DNA from: Legionella jordanis
GTDB lineage: Bacteria > Pseudomonadota > Gammaproteobacteria > Legionellales > Legionellaceae
Assembly: GCF_900637635.1 (NCBI RefSeq)
Contig: NZ_LR134383.1
Location: forward strand, 2,982,001-3,046,000
Length of the DNA: 64,000 bases
Direction: 5' to 3'
Shown: one piece after another, positions 53,318 to 62,764 of the stretch
How the letters are laid out: every line of letters starts with the position of its first letter
Position numbering within the stretch: the stretch's first letter is position 1
Translations under genes and position numbers: made by a program
The notes under the pieces: model-generated
What the model was told of the DNA's origin: nothing
The model's input: the letters and a program-made list of their open reading frames with translations, nothing else
The model's database searches: none

Positions 53318-54580
53318 CTACTCTTGACGTTTCATGGCCTCAAAAAATTCGGCATTGGTTTTATGATTCTTCATGCGCTCCAGCAAGAACTCAATCGCAT
53401 CGCATTCATCCATGGATTGCAGAATTTTACGCAGAATCCAGGTGCGGTGGAGTTCTTCAGGGCTTAACAAGAGATCTTCACGGCGGGTACCAGAGCGATT
53501 GATGTTAATCGCTGGGAAGACCCGTCGTTCAGCAATGTTTCGGCTTAAGTGAATCTCCATATTACCGGTACCCTTAAACTCTTCATAAATCACTTCGTCC
53601 ATTTTAGAACCGGTATCAACCAAAGCCGTAGCAATAATGGTTAGGCTTCCACCCTCTTCGATGTTACGAGCGGCACCATAAAGGCGCTTGGGTCTTTGTA
53701 AAGCGTTGGCATCAACACCCCCAGTTAACACTTTGCCTGAGGATGGCACAACCGTGTTGTAGGCGCGAGCCAAACGAGTAATGGAATCAAGCAGAACCAC
53801 AACATCACGCTTGTGTTCTACCAGACGTTTTGCCTTTTCAATGACCATTTCAGCCACTTGCACATGGCGTTGCGCAGGCTCATCAAAAGTACTGGCTACT
53901 ACCTCACCCTTCACTGAACGCTGCATTTCGGTTACTTCTTCAGGCCGTTCATCAATCAGCAGGACGATGAGATAACATTCGGGGTAATTTTTCTCAATGG
54001 AATGAGCAATGTTTTGCAGCATTAATGTCTTACCTGCCTTGGGTGGGGAAACGATAAGACCACGTTGGCCACGGCCGAAAGGAGCGCATAAATCAACCAC
54101 TCGGGCGGTCAAGTCTTCAGTACTGCCATTGCCTTGTTCCATAACAAGGCGTTCTGTAGCAAACAAGGGAGTCAGGTTTTCAAATAAAATTTTGCGCTTG
54201 GCGCTTTCCGGGGAATCGTAATTGATTTGATCAACTTTCAACAAGGCAAAGTAGCGCTCGTTGTCTTTAGGAGGCCGAATCTTGCCGGTTATGGTATCAC
54301 CTGTGCGCAAGCCAAAACGTCGAATTTGACTGGGGGATACATAAATGTCGTCAGGGCCTGCCTGGTAAGAACCGTCCTCAGAACGCAAAAAACCAAAGCC
54401 GTCGGATAATACCTCCAAAACACCACCGCCAAGAATATCTTCACCTTTGTGGGAGTGCGCTTTTAAAATGGCAAAAAGAACTTCTTGCTTGCGCATGCGG
54501 GACGTATTTTCAGCCCCCATTTCCTGTGCGATATTGACTAGATCGGCAATGGGTAATTGCTTAAGTTCACTAAGATTCAT
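53318..54580 (-). CDS. rho: Transcription termination factor Rho
   Basis: A 420-residue hexameric RNA helicase that ends transcription. Start at ATG 54580 (MNLSELKQL); an in-frame GTG three codons earlier is less likely. Cold-shock-like RNA-binding domain with [20 protein letters not shown], Walker A SPPKAGKT, Walker [16 protein letters not shown] and [21 protein letters not shown]-terminal [10 protein letters not shown]. Downstream of trxA on the same strand, as in many gammaproteobacteria; the 295-base gap contains an inverted repeat. Confidence 0.95.
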   Translation of the reverse strand: MNLSELKQLPIADLVNIAQEMGAENTSRMRKQEVLFAILKAHSHKGEDILGGGVLEVLSDGFGFLRSEDGSYQAGPDDIYVSPSQIRRFGLRTGDTITGKIRPPKDNERYFALLKVDQINYDSPESAKRKILFENLTPLFATERLVMEQGNGSTEDLTARVVDLCAPFGRGQRGLIVSPPKAGKTLMLQNIAHSIEKNYPECYLIVLLIDERPEEVTEMQRSVKGEVVASTFDEPAQRHVQVAEMVIEKAKRLVEHKRDVVVLLDSITRLARAYNTVVPSSGKVLTGGVDANALQRPKRLYGAARNIEEGGSLTIIATALVDTGSKMDEVIYEEFKGTGNMEIHLSRNIAERRVFPAININRSGTRREDLLLSPEELHRTWILRKILQSMDECDAIEFLLERMKNHKTNAEFFEAMKRQE

Positions 54581-54783
54581 ACTTCTCACTTGATGTGTTG
54601 GTTAAACGAAATGGATTTTTCCGAGATAATTTATTGGAAGGACAGCTGGGAAGCTGCTGCCTAGAGGCAATTCCCTAAGTTCGCCAGTATCAATACTCAT
54701 TTTAGCACAACCGCAAGAGTTAATTAGGATAAGAATACAGTTGTGAATTGAGTAAAGAGAGTGGCAGCCTGAGGAACGGCCAC

Positions 54784-54813
54784 ACTTGAGAGACCAGCTT
54801 AACATAGTCTCTC
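54784..54813. repeat. Inverted repeat in the trxA-rho gap
   Basis: TTGAGAGAC (54784-54792) and GTCTCTCAA (54805-54813), loop 12 bases, no adjacent T-run. Candidate trxA 3' end or regulatory element in the rho leader. Confidence 0.45.
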
Positions 54814-54875
54814 AAGGAGATCCACTACTATTTTTTTATTCTCAGCACAATGAAATGCCTAAGAATATACAAAGT

Positions 54876-55202
54876 TTAAAGGTTGCTTTCGACAAATGCA
54901 CTCAGTTGAGATTTATTGAGTAGTCCCATTTTTATGGCTTCAACCTGGCCATTTTTAAAAAGAATCAGGGTCGGGATGCTCATTACGCCATATTTGGAAG
55001 GAGTCTGGGGGTTCTCATCGATGTTAATTTTTGCAAAGACGATGTCTTGACTGTGAGAGGCAGCCACTTCTTCAAAAATGGGAGCCAAGGCACGGCAGGG
55101 GCCACACCATTCGGCCCAGAAATCCACTAATACGGGTTTGGCAGAATTTAACACGTCTTGTTCAAAGCTGGCATCCGTTATTGTTTTAATATTTGCGCTC
55201 AT
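54876..55202 (-). CDS. trxA: Thioredoxin
   Basis: A 108-residue thioredoxin. VLVDFWAEWCGPCRALAPIF has the WCGPC active site, KINIDENPQTPSKYGVMSIPTLILF has the cis-Pro, and the length is normal. It donates electrons to reductases and peroxidases. It lies between rsmE (44-base gap) and rho. Confidence 0.95.
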   Translation of the reverse strand: MSANIKTITDASFEQDVLNSAKPVLVDFWAEWCGPCRALAPIFEEVAASHSQDIVFAKINIDENPQTPSKYGVMSIPTLILFKNGQVEAIKMGLLNKSQLSAFVESNL

Positions 55203-55246
55203 GAATCACCTTTTGGTTATGAAATTTGATTTCAGTCTGACAGAGA

Positions 55247-55975
55247 TTATAAATCACCGCAAACTGCTTGCAACACAGTTAATGCGGCAATGGCTGCGGT
55301 TTCCGTTCGTAAAATACGCGGACCTAAAGCCAGGCTATGGAAATTATAAGCCAGAATGAGATTTATTTCTTGCTCGCTAAACCCACCCTCGGGGCCAACC
55401 AACAATACAATATTGGCTTCGCTAAAGCGATAATCCCGCCAGGTTTTCTCTGTACCTGGATGCAACACCAGCTTGCAAGCATCCCATTGGGCTTGCAAAA
55501 CCTCTTTCAAATGGCGGATTTTTTCAATTTGGGGAATTTGGTTGCGCCCTGACTGTTCACAAGCGGCAATCGCAATCGCTTGCCATTGCGACCATTTTTT
55601 CTCCATCCGCTCCTCATCAAGGCGCACAACAGAGCGCTCGGATAATACGGGCGTAATGGAGGCCACACCTAGCTCTACGGCCTTTTGCATGACAAACTCC
55701 ATGCGCTCTCCCTTGGAAATTGCTTGCACAAGGTGAATGCGCTTGGGTGATTCTCGACTCAATCGTTTTTCATTAATGATGGAAACTTCCACCTTTTTCT
55801 TATGTGCAGAAACGATGACGGCTTCCCATTCACGATTATCCCCTGAGAACAGGGTTATTTTTTCTCCGGCTTGCATGCGCAAGACGACAGAAACATGTTG
55901 TCCTTGAGCCGATGATAATTCCAGAGTTTGACCGCTGCCATAGTTCCCGGGCTGATATATACGAACTTCTCTCAC
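55247..55975 (-). CDS. rsmE: 16S rRNA (uracil-1498 N3) methyltransferase
   Basis: A 242-residue SPOUT enzyme. The GTG at 55975 (giving VREVRIYQ) has GAGG at the right distance and yields the normal family size; a longer frame to 56047 has no such site. N-terminal PUA-like domain VVLRMQAGEKITLFSGDN, SPOUT motifs HLVQAISKGERMEFVMQKAVELG, LLVGPEGGFSEQEI and ALGPRILRTETAAIAAL (knot). Confidence 0.92.
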   Translation of the reverse strand: MREVRIYQPGNYGSGQTLELSSAQGQHVSVVLRMQAGEKITLFSGDNREWEAVIVSAHKKKVEVSIINEKRLSRESPKRIHLVQAISKGERMEFVMQKAVELGVASITPVLSERSVVRLDEERMEKKWSQWQAIAIAACEQSGRNQIPQIEKIRHLKEVLQAQWDACKLVLHPGTEKTWRDYRFSEANIVLLVGPEGGFSEQEINLILAYNFHSLALGPRILRTETAAIAALTVLQAVCGDL

Positions 55976-56089
55976 CACTTCCTCAACAGGCTTACCAATC
56001 ATGTGATGAAGTATACGCCATCTGTTTTTAAAGTTAATTATCAACATTGCCTATGCTAAACTTTGAGCTTTTCACAAAGAGGATAAAAG

Positions 56090-57481
56090 ATGGCGGATAC
56101 ACGCATTGAAACCGATAGCATGGGAGAGATTGCTGTCGCTGCAGATAAGTATTGGGGTGCACAAACCGAACGCTCATTGCATCATTTTAATATTGGTCAT
56201 GACATTATGCCTCGGGAAGTGACTCATGCCTTTGGTATTTTGAAAAAAGCCGCCGCACTCACCAATCTGGAATTGGGTAAGTTGCCACAGGACAAAGCCG
56301 ATTTGATTATAAAAGCGGCCGAAGAGGTAGCGGCAGGCAAACTGGATGAACACTTCCCCTTACACGTGTGGCAAACAGGAAGCGGCACCCAGTCCAATAT
56401 GAACAGCAATGAAGTGATTTCAAATCGCGCGATTGAAATAGCGGGCGGCAAACTTGCCAGTAAAACCCCCATTCATCCGAATGATCACGTGAACATGTCG
56501 CAATCCTCTAATGACACGTTTCCAACCGCCATGCACATTGCGGCAGCTCTTGCATTTCATGAAAAACTCTTACCGGCTGTGCGCAACTTGCGCGATGCCC
56601 TGGCTGCCAAAATGGACGAATTCAAAGACATCGTCAAAATAGGTCGCACTCATTTGCAAGATGCCGTCCCCTTGACTTTAGGGCAGGAATTTTCCGGCTA
56701 TGTGGCGCAATTGGATGCTTGCATTCATCGCATAGAACGCATGCTGCCCGAGTTGTATGAGCTAGCCCTTGGAGGCACCGCCGTCGGTACCGGATTGAAT
56801 ACGCATCCTAAATTTGCAGAAGCCGCAGCCAAACACATTGCCAAGCTGACCAACTTGCCTTTTATTTCAGCACCCAACAAATTTGCAGCCCTTGCCTCAC
56901 ATGAAGCTATGGTAATGGCTCACAGCAGCCTTAAGGCTTTGGCTTGTGCTTTAATGAAAATCGCCAATGATGTGCGCTGGTTAGGTTCAGGCCCCCGTTG
57001 CGGCCTTGGTGAATTGCACCTGCCAGAGAATGAACCAGGCTCCTCCATTATGCCTGGTAAGGTCAATCCGACGCAATGCGAAGCCATGACCATGGTATGT
57101 GCCCAGGTCATTGGCAACGACACTGCCGTAGCTGTGGCCGCAAGTCAGGGAAATTTTGAATTGAATGTATTTAAACCGATGATCATTTTTAATGTGCTTC
57201 ATTCTTTAAATTTGTTAGCAGACAGTTGCCATTCATTCCAAGTCTTTTGCGTAGAAGGATTAGAAGCCAATCGCGACAAAATTGCCTATTATGTAGACAA
57301 TTCTTTAATGCTTGTCACTGCTTTAAATCAACACATTGGTTATGACAAAGCCGCTAAAATTGCAAAAACGGCATTCCATGATAACAGTTCTTTAATGGAA
57401 GCCGCCGTTAAATTAGGCTTTTTGACTGAAGCACAATTTAAAGAATACGTGAATCCGAAGAAGATGATCTATCCTGGCTAG
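56090..57481 (+). CDS. fumC: Class II fumarase
   Basis: A 463-residue fumarate hydratase of the citric acid cycle. The signature [17 protein letters not shown] is complete, together with [27 protein letters not shown] (substrate-binding Ser, Asn, Asp), and [17 protein letters not shown]. It is oxygen-stable and iron-free by family. AGAGGAT lies upstream of the ATG, and a strong terminator follows. Confidence 0.95.
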   Translation: MADTRIETDSMGEIAVAADKYWGAQTERSLHHFNIGHDIMPREVTHAFGILKKAAALTNLELGKLPQDKADLIIKAAEEVAAGKLDEHFPLHVWQTGSGTQSNMNSNEVISNRAIEIAGGKLASKTPIHPNDHVNMSQSSNDTFPTAMHIAAALAFHEKLLPAVRNLRDALAAKMDEFKDIVKIGRTHLQDAVPLTLGQEFSGYVAQLDACIHRIERMLPELYELALGGTAVGTGLNTHPKFAEAAAKHIAKLTNLPFISAPNKFAALASHEAMVMAHSSLKALACALMKIANDVRWLGSGPRCGLGELHLPENEPGSSIMPGKVNPTQCEAMTMVCAQVIGNDTAVAVAASQGNFELNVFKPMIIFNVLHSLNLLADSCHSFQVFCVEGLEANRDKIAYYVDNSLMLVTALNQHIGYDKAAKIAKTAFHDNSSLMEAAVKLGFLTEAQFKEYVNPKKMIYPG

Positions 57482-57502
57482 GACTACAATTTGCCTCAAT
57501 TC

Positions 57503-57531
57503 ATTTCCGCGGCCATGCCGCGGAAATTTTT
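57503..57531 (+). terminator. Intrinsic terminator of fumC
   Basis: GC-rich hairpin ATTTCCGCGGC / GCCGCGGAAAT (57503-57513 with 57517-57527, loop CAT) followed by T5. Strong Rho-independent terminator 22 bases past the fumC stop. Its end abuts the convergent sterol reductase gene. Confidence 0.88.
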
Positions 57532-57535
57532 CAAC

Positions 57536-58828
57536 TTACAACACATAGGGAATAATTTTATAAGGAACCTGTTCACAATACATTTTCCAATACCCACCAT
57601 ATTTTTTTAAGCAACGCTCATCATCGCGAAACGCCCTATCCAAAAGCAAAACGGTTAAAAAACAAACGTAAAAATAAGGCGCAAAATGATTGAACAACGC
57701 GGGCACAGACCAGAAAAATGCCGCGGCAATTTCGGGCAAATAATGAAAATGCCTGGAAATTCCCCACCATCCGGAACTTAGCAGTAAATTTTGCTTCTGC
57801 TCTCCTGTTTCTGTGTAGTAAGTTGCCAAGGTCAAGCGAGGCGTTTTACCCCAAATTTTGCACTGCCCAGCCGTTGCACGGATCCGTTGCCTTTGCCTAT
57901 CAGCCAGGTAATTAATCAGGATGGCCGAAGCTCCCGCCGTAAAAATTGCCACCGCCCAAAACGGGCTTAAGTGATGGGGGTGCAAAACCAGATACATGCT
58001 TGGTGAAGTATAAATACAAGGGACCCATACTAAACAACCCCAGCAGATGTAAAAGCCTGCTCGATCGTGCATGATGTCAAGTGAAGCGAGGTAACCGGTT
58101 TCCCAAAGAAAAAATTTGCCTATGTAAATGAACTGCAAAGCCACCGCCACCAACATCGCATTACTTAAACCAAAAAGCATTTCTTGTTTTGCAGCATAAG
58201 ACAACAATATGAGTCCCCAACTCATCATGCCCAGTCGACAATTGATAAACATTTTAAGATTGATGCCAGCAAAGGTGGGGTAAAGTTCAGTGCCCCAATA
58301 ATAATCAAAAATGAAGTTCCCTGTGGTCCCTGAATCCGTGGAAGAGGGCCAAAATTTCCCCTTAAAATAGAAGGCTAAGCAAAGGAGCAAACTGAGGCAA
58401 TTTAAAGCCCCGATAATGGCTCCAAATTCATCATATATAATGGTTGCAGGAAAGAGGTTTAAATAAAAACTGCAAAAACAAAAACTAAAAACCGTCAGCA
58501 AAAAAGCCGCAACCCCATTCGCCTTATATAAAGGGACATTTCCCTTGGGAGTGATAGGCCCTTTAAATGGTTTACCTCTTAAATACTTGGCGAGCAAAAA
58601 CTCAAAGAAAATAAATACTGCAATGATAGTCCATGCGGTAGGTGAGCCAAAAAACAGCGGCTGCCATATCTCATAAATTCCTCGGAATATACCTTCTTGC
58701 TTAAGAAAAAGGCCAAGCTGCTGCAAAGAACCCTGTAAATGACTGTTGGTATACCACATAAGAATGGCAAATGGTGGGCAAACGAGAATAAGAAAAAGCG
58801 GACCTAGAGTATTTCGAAGCCATTTCAT
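57536..58828 (-). CDS. Eukaryote-like sterol reductase (DHCR7/ERG4 family)
   Basis: A 430-residue membrane protein with about eight spans. Start at ATG 58828 with AGGGAT nine bases upstream. The family pattern is clear: DYYWGTELYP, ETGYLASLDIMHDRAGFYICWG, and near the C terminus LLLSSGWWGISRHFHYLPE, then DRAFRDDERCLKKYGGYW and VPYKIIPYVL. These match 7-dehydrocholesterol reductase more than the C14 sterol reductase branch. Such enzymes are rare in bacteria but known in Legionella and Coxiella and are thought to be acquired from eukaryotes. The bacterium would have no sterol synthesis of its own visible here, so it may act on host sterols. NADPH-dependent by family. Confidence 0.85.
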   Translation of the reverse strand: MKWLRNTLGPLFLILVCPPFAILMWYTNSHLQGSLQQLGLFLKQEGIFRGIYEIWQPLFFGSPTAWTIIAVFIFFEFLLAKYLRGKPFKGPITPKGNVPLYKANGVAAFLLTVFSFCFCSFYLNLFPATIIYDEFGAIIGALNCLSLLLCLAFYFKGKFWPSSTDSGTTGNFIFDYYWGTELYPTFAGINLKMFINCRLGMMSWGLILLSYAAKQEMLFGLSNAMLVAVALQFIYIGKFFLWETGYLASLDIMHDRAGFYICWGCLVWVPCIYTSPSMYLVLHPHHLSPFWAVAIFTAGASAILINYLADRQRQRIRATAGQCKIWGKTPRLTLATYYTETGEQKQNLLLSSGWWGISRHFHYLPEIAAAFFWSVPALFNHFAPYFYVCFLTVLLLDRAFRDDERCLKKYGGYWKMYCEQVPYKIIPYVL

Positions 58829-58901
58829 GTTTTCATCCCTGAACACTGTAATTAAGATGTTTAGGATTAACAGGAAATGTTTAGGTCTTCAAGCCCTAAA
58901 T

Positions 58902-59681
58902 TTATGAAGTTGAATTTTTGTATTGTTTTAAGGCGCGGAGCAAACAAGGTATGTTGTTGCTAAACAACCAATAGACTCCCCGATTCAACTCTCGGTACAA
59001 GCCAAAGCGCGAATCAATAAAACCCACTCCAATCATTTGTTTTTCATCCGTCTGAAGATGTCGAATTCTATTCTTATTGAGCAGCAGATAATGACCAAGC
59101 ACGCCGCCATATTGCTTTTGCAAGCTCAGCTCGCAAAATTTCTTAACATTGTAAGGACCCGCCACCAGCAGCAATGCCTGCTTGGGAAATGTGTTGAGTG
59201 TCGCAAAAATGCTTTCATCGAGACTGAGCAGATGATAATCCTTGCAAGGGCTTAAAGACGATACTATCCTGGCTAACTCTTCTTCGGCATGAAACGGAGC
59301 CTTAAGTTCAATAAACAAATGCATTCGCTTGCCGTATTTATTTACTACTTCAGCAAGACTCATTATGTTGGGTACGAGATTTCGAATTTCCTCAAAACTC
59401 AGCTTTGAAATAACAAGCTCTTTGCCCCATAATCGTTTCAACGTTGGATCATGATTAACCACCAAAACATGATCAGCTGTTTCCTGGACATCCAACTCAA
59501 TGCCCCAGCAACCTGCTTTCAAAGCCAGCTCAAATGCTTCCTCCGTATTTTCCATGACTTGTTTGTTGTCATGTACCCCACGATGCGCAATCAGATTCGC
59601 CTTGGATAAATCAGGTCTTTTGCGAGGCATTAAGGCAAAGCAATAATCAACTGCCTTTTGTAAGATATCAAGAAAGGTCAT
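58902..59681 (-). CDS. Glycerophosphodiester phosphodiesterase
   Basis: A 259-residue GDPD-family TIM-barrel. NLIAHRGVHDNKQVMENTEEAFELAL (HRG, then E-N-T), GIELDVQETADHVLVVNHDPTLKRL (E-x-D and HD) and LFIELKAPF carry the metal ligands. It hydrolyses glycerophosphodiesters to glycerol-3-phosphate and an alcohol. No signal peptide is visible, so it is cytosolic. Confidence 0.92.
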   Translation of the reverse strand: MTFLDILQKAVDYCFALMPRKRPDLSKANLIAHRGVHDNKQVMENTEEAFELALKAGCWGIELDVQETADHVLVVNHDPTLKRLWGKELVISKLSFEEIRNLVPNIMSLAEVVNKYGKRMHLFIELKAPFHAEEELARIVSSLSPCKDYHLLSLDESIFATLNTFPKQALLLVAGPYNVKKFCELSLQKQYGGVLGHYLLLNKNRIRHLQTDEKQMIGVGFIDSRFGLYRELNRGVYWLFSNNIPCLLRALKQYKNSTS

Positions 59682-59833
59682 AAGGAAACAGTAAACGGAG
59701 CCATTTTAAGATTCTGGGCTTTTTTTACAAAAATTCCTAGAGGTCTTATTGCCCTCCTCTATACTATATCCATAATTTTTTTTTTTTTTATTGCCCAGCA
59801 ATACTCCGCCAAATCAATTTTTTTAATAAAACA

Positions 59834-59862
59834 TTGACAGTCTGGCTATTCTTGAGTATTTT
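59834..59862 (+). promoter_or_regulatory. Promoter of tRNA-Leu
   Basis: A perfect -35 (TTGACA, 59834-59839), a 17-base spacer and TATTTT (59857-59862), with the tRNA starting 11 bases downstream. Confidence 0.7.
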
Positions 59863-59873
59863 TAGCCAACCAT

Positions 59874-59960
59874 GCCGAGGTGGTGGAATTGGTAGACACG
59901 CTAGCTTCAGGTGCTAGTGGGGGCAACCCCGTGGAGGTTCGAGTCCTCTTCTCGGTACCA
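59874..59960 (+). tRNA. tRNA-Leu (CAG)
   Basis: An 87-base class II tRNA with a long variable arm. The acceptor stem GCCGAGG pairs with TCTCGGT, and CCA (59958-59960) is encoded. The anticodon stem GCTAG/CTAGC-type holds loop TTCAGGT, anticodon CAG, which decodes CUG. TTCGAGTCC forms the T loop. There is no integrase or duplicated 3' end nearby. Confidence 0.95.
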
Positions 59961-60044
59961 TTCTTTGTATTTGCTTCGTTAATTCGACGAACTTTTTCAT
60001 TTGCTCCCAATTCTAAAGCAGTTTGCCTAATGCAGGAGCTTGTT

Positions 60045-60506
60045 ATGCTGAACCATAAAGAATATTTTAAAAAAATACTGATTGTCTTTTGGGCTCTGTG
60101 GTGGCTTATCGCCTTATGGACTGATGTCGTCGGGGGGCTTGCACACCTTGGCTTACTTCGAGCAAGCTGGGCAGTCGACAATAATTTCCCATTTCTGCTG
60201 CAATCTTTAGCCATGTATCCTTTACCCCAATGGATACCGAGTGTGTTATTTACCGGGATTATCCTCTGGTCGCTTTTGTCCACGATAGCCTTTATCTGGG
60301 CCTGTCTCGCACTAAATCGCTCCGCAAACGTTTGGATGAGACGTGCCGATCTGGCGTTTATTCTGTCTCTAATGTTCTGGCTTGCTTTCTTTTTGGCGGA
60401 TCAATTGGTGATGAAATTTGATCTTGAAGAAAATCACATGGTTCAGGGTGGTTTTCAGTTGCTGAGCTATCTTAGTCTATATTGTTTGCCATCACGCAAA
60501 GAATAG
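60045..60506 (+). CDS. Small four-span membrane protein
   Basis: A 153-residue membrane protein. ATG 60045 with AGGAG six bases upstream; a longer frame into the tRNA is spurious. Spans at about 11-28 (ILIVFWALWWLIALW), 60-85, 92-112 and 128-145. No family identified. It lies immediately after the tRNA and is transcribed in the same direction. Confidence 0.6.
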   Translation: MLNHKEYFKKILIVFWALWWLIALWTDVVGGLAHLGLLRASWAVDNNFPFLLQSLAMYPLPQWIPSVLFTGIILWSLLSTIAFIWACLALNRSANVWMRRADLAFILSLMFWLAFFLADQLVMKFDLEENHMVQGGFQLLSYLSLYCLPSRKE

Positions 60507-60508
60507 AA

Positions 60509-60541
60509 CAACTTGCCCAGTCTTTTGACATGAGCAAGTTG
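60509..60541. terminator. Hairpin between converging genes
   Basis: CAACTTGC/GCAAGTTG arms (60509-60516 with 60534-60541) with a longer interrupted stem, no T-run. It lies between the stop codons of the membrane protein and the ferritin-like gene. Confidence 0.45.
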
Positions 60542-60550
60542 ATTCAGAGG

Positions 60551-61471
60551 TTAGTGCCTGATTTCTTGTTGATGAATTTGCAGTTTTACCCCTGCCTTTT
60601 TGCTCATTTCACGCCCTAAGGAAACCGCATCTTTTTTGTTGCTAAAATGTCGGCTAACCCGAGTAGCGTTTTCACGCTTTACATCCCAACCCCCGCTTGG
60701 ACTGGGCATAACGTGATAGCAATCTTCCTTAACGCTGGCCTTTTGGGCGTGCAAATCTTCTTTGATGTCCAGGTAATCTTTCAACAGCACTTTAATGATG
60801 GACAAGTGCTCTTCCTCTTGGGCGAGGGCTTTCTCAAATTGCTCCACCATTTCATCCTGGCCATTGCCCATGGCCAACTCGATGAGTAGCTCCCATGCGG
60901 CATTATCGATCAACTCGGCATTAAGCAGAGCCGTCAATGCCTGCGGAGCATCCGTTCTTGGATCAGTCAGAACCTGGATTAATCCCATTCCTAAAACTCC
61001 GGTGACGTCTGCCCCTGGAGTCATTGCGGTTGGATCGGCACCCAGCTTTTTAATAGCCAAAACCAGAATTTCCATATGCTCCGCTTCTTCTCGGCGAATG
61101 TGCTCCAATTGCTGCAACATTCGCCTTGATTCATTCAAAGCGAGCATTTTGGCTATGGCTGCTTCATACAATCTGACTCCTGAACGCTCAAAAGCCAGCC
61201 TCTCCCCTAATTTATCCAAAAATAGCTCCGGGTGATTTCCAATCAACTTATTGAAGGAAGCCTTTACCATTCCTTTAACCGACATGGGTAAAGGGACGGA
61301 GCCAATGGGATTGGCTTCGCGGTTTAATTTGATTCTTGCATTTTCAAGCTTATGTTCATCACCGGCAATGTCGGGTGGAAATTTCTTGCAAGCGTCCAAC
61401 ATCAATTTGATGTTTTCAGGGGCAGTATCGCCTCCTGTATAATTTTTCCCTAATTTTGAATTAGTAGCCAT
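60551..61471 (-). CDS. Ferritin-like protein with C-terminal DUF2188 domain
   Basis: A 306-residue protein. Residues about 80-235 form a four-helix ferritin-like bundle: RLAFERSGVRLYEAAIAKM (Glu), LEHIRREEAEHMEIL (E-x-x-H), and the second pair near NAELIDNAAWELLIELA and KALAQEEEHLSIIK. Residues about 245-306 are a DUF2188 domain (YHVMPSPSGGWDVKRENATR and FSNKKDAVSLGREMSKK). The fusion joins a diiron-type bundle to a domain common in stress proteins. The upstream neighbour, 11 bases away, is also ferritin-like, so they are an operon. Confidence 0.8.
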   Translation of the reverse strand: MATNSKLGKNYTGGDTAPENIKLMLDACKKFPPDIAGDEHKLENARIKLNREANPIGSVPLPMSVKGMVKASFNKLIGNHPELFLDKLGERLAFERSGVRLYEAAIAKMLALNESRRMLQQLEHIRREEAEHMEILVLAIKKLGADPTAMTPGADVTGVLGMGLIQVLTDPRTDAPQALTALLNAELIDNAAWELLIELAMGNGQDEMVEQFEKALAQEEEHLSIIKVLLKDYLDIKEDLHAQKASVKEDCYHVMPSPSGGWDVKRENATRVSRHFSNKKDAVSLGREMSKKAGVKLQIHQQEIRH

Positions 61472-61482
61472 AGTATGCCCCC

Positions 61483-62655
61483 TTAAATCCGTTGTTGGTT
61501 GAGCTCAGTTCCAGGTGTCCATTGATAACCGGCGGAGACAATTTCAGCAGGTACACCTTCGGAATTGAGTTGCTCGCGATATTTCAAAGTCGCTGAGCTT
61601 TCTTCATTCCTGGGAATGTAATCCGCACCGTTGGCTCTAAGATCCACTTCATTCCTTAATACCTTGCGCACGAATTCTCTTTGGCTCTTAAACTCAACCA
61701 TTTTAGGGACCGTGCCTTGTATGATTTCGGCTGGATCCCGTTTTTCAAGTTGTTTAAACAATTCACAAGCCATTTGCAAATGGCCCAATTCATAATCTAG
61801 AAAACGTTCCCAGATTGCTTTGATTCGAGGATTAGATTCTTGCTCAACACAGCTCATGTAATTATAAATTTCTGTGGCTTCATGCAATAACCATTTCTCC
61901 ATCAAACTTTCTTCAGGATCCATCAAAGAACCGTATTGCGTCACGTGTTGCTCTTCAACCGAAGCAATTTCAGCATACAGCTGTCTCGCAATGGGATCAG
62001 CGAAGCTGGGACCAATATTCATATAGTAATCATGCGTCTGATACTCAGCCCCAGTTATCATCACCGCGTGAATTTTAGTAATTAAATCGGCTTCATTTTT
62101 TTTATAGGAATCCCGCAGATCATCCTTTGGGGCACGATGGTGATCAGTAGTAGGCCTCCCAGGGACAATGTCGGTATAACCTTGAAGAATATTGTTGGCG
62201 TCCTTCCCTTCCAACCTGTCTAACATGGCAGAGTAGCGGTACAGATGATCGAAATCCTCCAGTAAGCCAAAACGATAGGTTTGCGCCTGGTACGGATCCG
62301 GTTCACTCTGAGCCACTGCAGCAGTGACTTCAATGGCTACTTGCTCATAAGCAATGGTTGTTTCAAGAGGAGAATGATCCGCGGACAACAGCCAGTTAAT
62401 TAACGTGGCTTGATGCTGCTCAACCCGTCGGATTTGCGCCAGTGGCAATTGTAAGGCTTTGTCGAATCGAGCTAAAAAATGTTTTGTCCTTAGAGCATCC
62501 AATTCTAAGCCATTCATTAAAATGATTCGCACTCGTGTAAATGCATCGTCATCCAGTTTGCTGATTGGCTTGCCGGCCAATTCCTTCCAGGTAAACTTTT
62601 GCTTCTCGAGCGGACAGCCCTTTTCGTTTAAAATTTCTGTGAAATTAATGGTCAT
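61483..62655 (-). CDS. Ferritin-like/rubrerythrin-related protein
   Basis: A 390-residue protein. Several helices with Glu and E-x-x-H motifs: ATTIAYEQVAIEVTAAV-type, LEDFDHLYRYSAMLDRLE, YAEIASVEEQHVTQYG and LHEATEIYNYMSCVEQE, ending in FLDYELGHLQMACELF. These could form two ferritin-like bundles. No rubredoxin Cys-x-x-Cys. Operon with the DUF2188 fusion (11-base gap). Likely role: iron or peroxide stress. Confidence 0.7.
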   Translation of the reverse strand: MTINFTEILNEKGCPLEKQKFTWKELAGKPISKLDDDAFTRVRIILMNGLELDALRTKHFLARFDKALQLPLAQIRRVEQHQATLINWLLSADHSPLETTIAYEQVAIEVTAAVAQSEPDPYQAQTYRFGLLEDFDHLYRYSAMLDRLEGKDANNILQGYTDIVPGRPTTDHHRAPKDDLRDSYKKNEADLITKIHAVMITGAEYQTHDYYMNIGPSFADPIARQLYAEIASVEEQHVTQYGSLMDPEESLMEKWLLHEATEIYNYMSCVEQESNPRIKAIWERFLDYELGHLQMACELFKQLEKRDPAEIIQGTVPKMVEFKSQREFVRKVLRNEVDLRANGADYIPRNEESSATLKYREQLNSEGVPAEIVSAGYQWTPGTELNQQRI

Positions 62656-62764
62656 ACTCCCTCCTTGGCTTAGAGGCTTATTTCCTTAGCCTTATGCCTT
62701 TTCATTCTAGACCATTAAACAGACAATTTGTTTTAAAAGCGGATCTTTTTTTAAAGGTTTCGGA

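Noticed and set aside
54602-54805. 67-residue frame in the rho leader
   Set aside because: Odd composition rich in Cys and Ser, and no convincing start; more likely leader RNA than protein.
59874-59960. tRNA-Leu as an integration (att) site
   Set aside because: No integrase, no duplicated tRNA 3' end, and neighbouring genes look like ordinary chromosome.
59846-60283. 145-residue minus-strand frame
   Set aside because: It runs antisense across the tRNA-Leu gene and the membrane protein gene; a shadow of both.
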